From the NCBI RefSeq assembly GCF_034190915.1, contig NW_026947493.1, positions 40,852,501 to 40,916,500 on the forward strand: DNA of 64,000 nt, read 5' to 3'. The translations under genes were made by a program, and so were the position numbers. The notes under the pieces are model-generated. The model saw only the letters and a program-made list of their open reading frames with translations. It made no database searches and was not told where the DNA came from. The DNA comes from Cavia porcellus. Taxonomy: Eukaryota > Chordata > Mammalia > Rodentia > Caviidae. Shown here piece by piece: positions 59,280 through 64,000 of the stretch (position 1 is the first letter of the stretch; the number at the start of each line of letters is the position of its first letter).

Positions 59280-59460
59280 AGACTGACAGATACGTTTTGT
59301 CTTCTCACTTTGTTTATACTTTTTCAGGATACATAAAAGCCTTTCCCACAACCAGGTAAACTGCTGACATACTTGCTAAAGTTCTGTTACAACAAATCAT
59401 TCCAAGGACTAATTTGCTAGACTGCCATTCTGGTTTCACATCACTCAGGCCCTAGATCTG
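59280..59460 (+). pseudogene. Integrase catalytic-core remnant (pol)
   Basis: Integrase joins viral DNA to the host genome through a D,D-35-E core. Here the frame reads Y-T-F-S-G-Y-I-K-A-F-P at about 59325-59357, and after a stop T-A-D-I-L-A-K-V-L-L-Q-Q-I-I-P-R and a degraded S-G-F-T-S. The order and spacing fit the first part of an ERV1 integrase core. The first catalytic Asp position is Tyr (TAT, 59325-59327), and the second Asp segment is also lost. It directly follows the protease remnant, so RT and RNase H are deleted. Confidence 0.6.
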
Positions 59461-60071
59461 ACTATTCTTTTCCTACTTATTTCTGCCTTACCAAGGCCTT
59501 ACGGCCATGACTCACAGGTTGTCATGTTTTGTTATCCACTTTGGTTCCTAATTTCTTACATTCTATTAATGATCATTTTTACAGTAGGACTTTTTAACAG
59601 TATTGTCTACAGACTCCAATGTCATACATACCAGAGACAAGCCTTACCAACCTACCTTTTAACTTTTATGCTTTCAGATGGGGGAGTAAGCATCTCTCAT
59701 AATTTCACTCCTCCTGATCCCATGTTTAATTTTCAGAATTCTGCCCTACTGTGGAAATGTTTCTACCTCAACATGATCCTGATATAATGACATTTCTAAA
59801 TCAAAAGCACCTCTCCCTCTACCTCACCTGGGTCCTTAAATATGACAGTGCCATGTCTCCTCATAACATCTTGTCTCTTTGTTTTTCCAGTCTAACATAT
59901 GTGCATTCACCAGTAAAGTTGTCCTGGCGAAAACACCTGACACCAGCTTCTACATGGGCATCAACCCATCATCCCTTCAACTCCCTTAGATCCCAGTACA
60001 GCACCCTCAGCCAGCAGGAAGTAGTTAAAGAGAGAAATCTTCACCCCTTTTCATAATCATAAGACGGGATA
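59461..60071 (+). other. Proviral 3' internal region; env not demonstrable
   Basis: A frame at 59524-59787 has a hydrophobic segment (F-L-I-S-Y-I-L-L-M-I-I-F-T-V-G-L-F) followed by polar residues. This could be the membrane anchor of an env remnant, but I see no other env landmark. A second frame (59751-60056) ends just before the 3' LTR. A purine-rich run before the LTR (60045-60071) is weak as a polypurine tract. Confidence 0.25.
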
Positions 60072-60395
60072 TGAAAGGGTTTTGGCCCAGGCCAGATACT
60101 GCATCAGGTAAAGCCAAGGAGCACCTATCTCCCCCACCCTTAGGAATCTACCTCTGGCACCAAACTAAGACCAATGGGCTACCTGTGCATCCCTAATGCC
60201 CCCCTTAGATTCCACTCCAAGCCGAGGCTACTTATGTGCCTCACTCAACGTGAGAGATTGCTCGCCCCAGGGTGGAGATGCCATGCCCCAGGGGATCAGG
60301 GGTGTCTCTCCCCACATTCTCAAAATAAAGGTCATTTATATTTCATACTTCTTATCTTTTCAGCCACCACCGGTCCTCTCCCCACAGTTCTATCA
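60072..60395 (+). promoter_or_regulatory. 3' LTR of the provirus (324 bp)
   Basis: TGAAAGGGTT to TTCTATCA, with AATAAA at 60324-60329. Compared with the 5' LTR it has many substitutions and a deletion of about 8 bp near 60245. Confidence 0.9.
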
Positions 60396-60400
60396 CACAG

Positions 60401-61605
60401 GACATTGTTCCCAGGACCCAGGCAGATATCTAAATCCTTAAATACTCAAGTCCCTTGTATAAAAGTGCTTCATTTGCTTATAACCTATGCATGTCCTCCC
60501 GTCTCTTTAAATGATCTCTAGATTGCTTTTAATATCTAATATAATGTAAATGCTATATACGTGACTATACAATGTTTTGTACAGGTTCATGACAGGAAAA
60601 CAAAATCCATGTATATTTAGTACAAATACTATTTCTTTGTTTAGTATTGGTTGTACACGCGGATGGGGGACTTGTAGGTAGAAACAAGGAAGAAAGTTTC
60701 CTAGTCAGGGTGTCATCAAAAGGAACAAGAAATGTGTTTTCAACCCTAGTGTGTCAGACGGTCTTCATCAAGTCTCACCTGGTTGTAGGTAACAAGGAAT
60801 AAATCTTTACTGCATGCAAATGCCTTATTTAAGAAGACAAAACAGAACCATATGTTGACTGTAGATCAAAGCCTTTGCACTTCTGTATGTGTCAACGTGT
60901 ATGTTTAGGTTTTCTGCATCTTGTAGCTTCTAAATAAATTTCAGAGGTGATGGATAAGAATATCTGCATCCCAAATCCAAATTCCATGGTGGTGAACTCA
61001 GAGTGTTCCTCCATCTGCTTTTTTCCCTAACCCATGTCTTCTTAGCTGGCAGTGCTATTCCCATGGTCCAGAAACAATTCAAAGCTGAGAAATCCTTAAA
61101 GGATGGAAAGCAATTTAAAATGCAACCAACTTGGGGACTCAGGAGAATCCACTGTCCTCATTAAAAAAGATTTACCACACATCCATATATGTAAAGAGAC
61201 TTCCTGGATGTGCCAGGAGGTATGCCAAACCAAAACAGAGGTGACCCAGAGCCATTCAATGCACCAGTTACTCCAGGAGGGCTGAGCCACTTTATGCCAG
61301 AGAAAGCACAGAAAAGGCTCATCCCTAAGATAAGGCTCATAGCAGAGATTTCCAAAACTCTCAAGAGTGGTGACATGCATGAAAGTGATAAAGAAGAGAA
61401 CTTTTGTTTTCCCCATTTCCCATAAGTCCTGTCACCTGGAGGTGGGGGCAGGGATGCCTTTAATCTTAAGATTTAGCAGTAATCTTCCGCACAGTCCTGT
61501 GAGTTTTAGGTAGTCATATTAGGGCTGGCTTTCATAAACATTTTTCTCTGATGATATGATTCATTGGGCCTCGAAGAAAAACTAGGATCCCATTGATTCA
61601 TTTCA
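60401..61605. other. No gene recognised
   Basis: Unique-looking sequence. Frames of 60-106 codons at 61096-61425 lie on both strands over the same bases and have no family similarity or clear splice context. Confidence 0.4.
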
Positions 61606-61607
61606 AC

Positions 61608-61680
61608 CAGTCATTCAGTAAGCATACATTTACTGAGTACTAGACTCGGTGTACTAGGTTCTTTTACCAAAGGTTAAAGA
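61608..61680 (+). repeat. MIR/L2-class ancient repeat
   Basis: CATTCAGTAAGCATACATTT, ACTGAGTACTAGACTCGGTG and TACTAGGTTCTTTT in a row follow the 'TTCAACAAATATTTATTGAGCACCTACTATGTG' type of conserved segment. Confidence 0.5.
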
Positions 61681-61892
61681 TAATGCAACTTATTATGTAG
61701 TTGGGAAGTCATAGAGTGTTTGTGTTACTGATTTTCTTCAAACTGGCCACTTTGTCGAGTGTATCAGTTGGAATTTCTACCTTAATGTCTGCTCACTGTA
61801 CCAGTTCTTTCCTTGGAACTGATGATGAGCCTTAGCAACTTCCAGTCTTTCCCCACACTTTTCCTAGCATACTGGATAATATAATAACTAAC

Positions 61893-62015
61893 CAAAACTT
61901 ATTTTCCATATACTCTATGCCAAGCACCTTTGTGTTATACCTATAGAAAGGCACTAATTTCTCACAAAAACCTTTAGACATAGTACTATTATTTTAAATT
62001 TTAAAATGAAGAGCA
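61893..62015 (+). repeat. MIR SINE
   Basis: 'aaaacttattttccatatactctatgccaagcac', 'ctcacaaaaacctttagacatagtactattatt' and 'taaaatgaag' follow the MIR core and 3' order, including the CTCACAA-AACC and TA-TATTATT landmarks. Confidence 0.65.
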
Positions 62016-63135
62016 TTATTGTTTACTAGTTTTCCATTTCAGATTATGTACTGTCTGCCCATAGGTGGATATTTTTCTTAGGCATGTTCCTACTTTCTAG
62101 AAATTCCTACAACTGATAAGGTGATACTCACTTACACACTCTAATTTTGATTAATAATCACCTTCTGGAGTTGACTAAACGAGCTTGCACTCTTGCTGAA
62201 TTACTGAGAATGTACCAGAATTTCTAAATGTGTTAATTTTGGAAATGCCTTCAGCTTTTCCAAGATTATAAGATCACTCATCTCAAAGGAAAATACATAC
62301 CCCTCCCTCAAATAATTAAAAGAATTTCTAAGGATGGATAACTCTCAATTCTTGCTGTCACTTATCATCTTTTGCTCTGATCTGTTGCTGTATTTTCATT
62401 CTTGATCTTCTCACTTTATCATTTAGCCAAACATTCAGACCCAAAGTATTTAATAAAAACATATCCCATACTTCCTGACAACACAAGGAAAGTGGAAGCA
62501 GAGACAGAAAGCTTGAAGCTATCATCAGACGTCACTCACTCATTGTCCACTGTCCATGATCTTTTAGTTGAGGTGCGTGACTGATCTCAAACTCTGGTCA
62601 GTGATTATAGAGTTGAGGTCGCTTTCTTGAAATTTTAAGATGCATTTTCATAATCTCTCTTCTCTGACTTCTAAAACATAACCTGTCATGTCTAGGATTT
62701 CTAAAATAAATAATTTCAAGTAAATAATCATTTATGAAAATTCTCTTCTCTAAAACTAAGATCCTAGATCTCATTTCATTGTCCTAAATTTCACCAATTC
62801 AAGTAAAATCTTGTTTTAATTTTGTAACATCCATATGAGCCATGGAAGTACTTTTTCCAGAGCATAGAGCTATCTATACTACAGATGCAACAATGAGAAA
62901 TGGCACGTGCGGTTGAATATATAGTTTTCTTTAATGTCCTCAATGAACGCATATAATTTCTTGGAAAAGGAATTTCAGATTGAGTTACTTTCCTCTTACT
63001 CACCACCATTTTCTCTTTCTATCTCGGTTAAGAGTAATCATTTTCCCACTGAAATCTTTTATTACGTTTATTGCTACAGTTTAGATATACACAATAATCA
63101 CATTCATCATAGGAAATTTTTGACTACACGTGATA
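62016..63135. other. No gene recognised
   Basis: Unique AT-rich sequence with only short frames. Confidence 0.4.
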
Positions 63136-63139
63136 TATC

Positions 63140-63345
63140 TAAGTTCCTCTTTTTTGTTTTCAATCTCCTTCCTTTCTTATCTTTATTTCTTTTTCTTATC
63201 TAATTGATCTGGGTAATGTTTCTAGAACTACATTAAGTAAGAGTGGCGATAATACACATTCTTGTCTTGATTAGAATGAATGTTTTCAGTTTTTGACTTT
63301 TTAATATAGAGATCCCTTTACTGACTTTGTCTTGGTCCTGGAAAT
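63140..63345 (-). pseudogene. L1-J: short antisense ORF2 (RT) fragment
   Basis: The minus strand has the RT segment around the 'L-K-T-F' and 'V-V-L-E-T-L-P-R-S-I-R' strings, which match the 'LKAF' and '[11 protein letters not shown]' segments in L1-I (residue words in the order seen). It is about 200 bp long, diverged, and ends in unrelated sequence on the left. Confidence 0.6.
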
Positions 63346-63414
63346 TTATATTTGTAATCCCATGAAAAAAAATTTTTGTAATTCTATCAATTAATGTCAA
63401 TCTACCACTTCCAA

Positions 63415-64000
63415 TTTAACCCACAGTGAAAATAAAGACACTAAGACATTTATAATTATGGAAGGCCATGGAGTCCTAATCCAGCCAGGATGAAAGTTCA
63501 TCAAAACAAAGGCCTTGACCTAGGGCTTAGCCCAGATTTTATTAATTCATGATGAAGGGAGTGGCTTGAAGAGGAGTGACTCTGACAATATCAGGAGATA
63601 CCTAAATATTGTGAGCTGACTATGTACATATGTAGAGAAGGATATGCAGAAAGACCAATCTGCATAACACAATTGAAGTAGCATTTAATGTTTTGAGGCT
63701 GATGCCTTAGTTCTGATAGGCAAAACTTTTCTGCCCTGGGAACTCAGGGCCTCTTATCTCAAGGTTGATACCCAATTGACAGCCCTGGTACCATGGCTCT
63801 TTCTTTCTGTCTCAACCATGTTTTGGAAGTCTGGGGAGAGGTGGGCAGAGAAACAGTGACTTTTGCCTAGCTTCAAAGAGCATACATCAGCACCTCAGTT
63901 AGCCTGATTTACATTGCTTAGAGCCAATTGAAGGGAAGAGGAAATGGCATAGCCAGCTCTGTGCATATCACTACATGGAGATGGAGCCAAGTTTAACCAA
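63415..64000 (-). repeat. Dispersed repeat, copy 2 (runs off the window end)
   Basis: Second copy of the repeat at 20585-21235, in the same orientation. Shared words in order are 'acaaaggccttgacc', 'agagaagg', 'gcagaaagaccaatctgcat', and 'cattgcttagagccaatt'. It again lies next to antisense L1 sequence. Strand is given by analogy with copy 1. Confidence 0.6.

Larger units (their letters stand above)
51470..60400 (+). mobile_element. Gutted class I (ERV1-like) provirus with both LTRs
   Basis: A 5' LTR (51475-51806), a primer-binding site, an internal region and a 3' LTR (60072-60395) are flanked by the 5-bp duplication CACAG (51470-51474 and 60396-60400). Without L1-I (52750-56942) and one copy of its duplication, the internal region is only about 4 kb. 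No intact gag, pro, pol or env exists. Eroded protease and integrase pieces are visible near 59.1-59.5 kb with nothing of RT or RNase H between them. The LTRs differ at roughly a tenth of positions by eye, so the insertion is old. Confidence 0.9.

Noticed and set aside
59524..59787. Retroviral env transmembrane protein
   Set aside because: Only one hydrophobic segment supports it. No immunosuppressive, CX6CC or cleavage-site landmark is visible, so env is not called.
61096..61425. Overlapping 60-106 codon frames as a gene
   Set aside because: Frames on both strands occupy the same bases. No splice context, no family similarity and no start context were seen.

Overview
The window is AT-rich mammalian DNA, almost certainly from a rodent outside the mouse/rat/hamster group. 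The evidence is repeat content. There are many tRNA-derived ID-type SINEs (GGGGCTGGGGATTTAGCTCAG...), a B1-like SINE, a B1+ID dimer, LINE-1 families whose 5' ends carry tandem monomers, and older MIR, Tigger and MaLR-like copies. I saw no B2 or B4 SINE. Beaver, kangaroo rat or a hystricognath are possible hosts, but I cannot settle this by reading. No complete host gene is visible. The only credible host coding sequence is one possible 222-bp internal exon on the minus strand (44601-44822).

Layout. From 1 to 11.4 kb: largely unique intergenic or intronic sequence with old repeats, including an orphan piece of an L1 5' monomer array, an ID SINE with a TG tract, a MIR, a B1-ID dimer, a young ID SINE in an 16-bp target duplication, a Tigger remnant and a MaLR-like LTR element. 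From 11.4 to 28.1 kb: two long L1 copies of one family facing each other (L1-A plus, L1-B minus), about 3.6 kb apart, with older L1 pieces between. From 28.8 to 41.9 kb: L1-C, split and inverted in the manner of twin priming, then an older L1-D interrupted by a full-length L1-E that has a different kind of 5' monomer; five ID SINEs lie in D and E. From 41.9 to 46.4 kb: mostly unique, with a possible LTR, a B1 SINE and the candidate exon. From 46.4 to 50.4 kb: L1-H (minus) ending at a solo LTR. From 51.5 to 60.4 kb: a class I (ERV1-like) provirus with two LTRs, a CACAG target duplication and a tRNA-Glu type primer site; it is gutted and carries a young L1 (L1-I) inside an exact 18-bp target duplication. 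From 60.4 to 64 kb: unique sequence, MIR-like copies, an L1 piece and a copy of a repeat also seen at 20.6 kb.

The content is a layered record of insertions. Supported relative ages are: D before E; E and D before their ID SINEs; provirus before L1-I. Every L1 and retroviral reading frame is broken. The points most worth checking are the two unlike L1 5' monomer systems, the shared loss of Ala in the RT F-x-D-D motif, the long reiterated 3' UTR of L1-A and L1-B, the GC-rich non-viral-looking segment in the provirus, the identical microduplication in two L1 copies, and the candidate exon.
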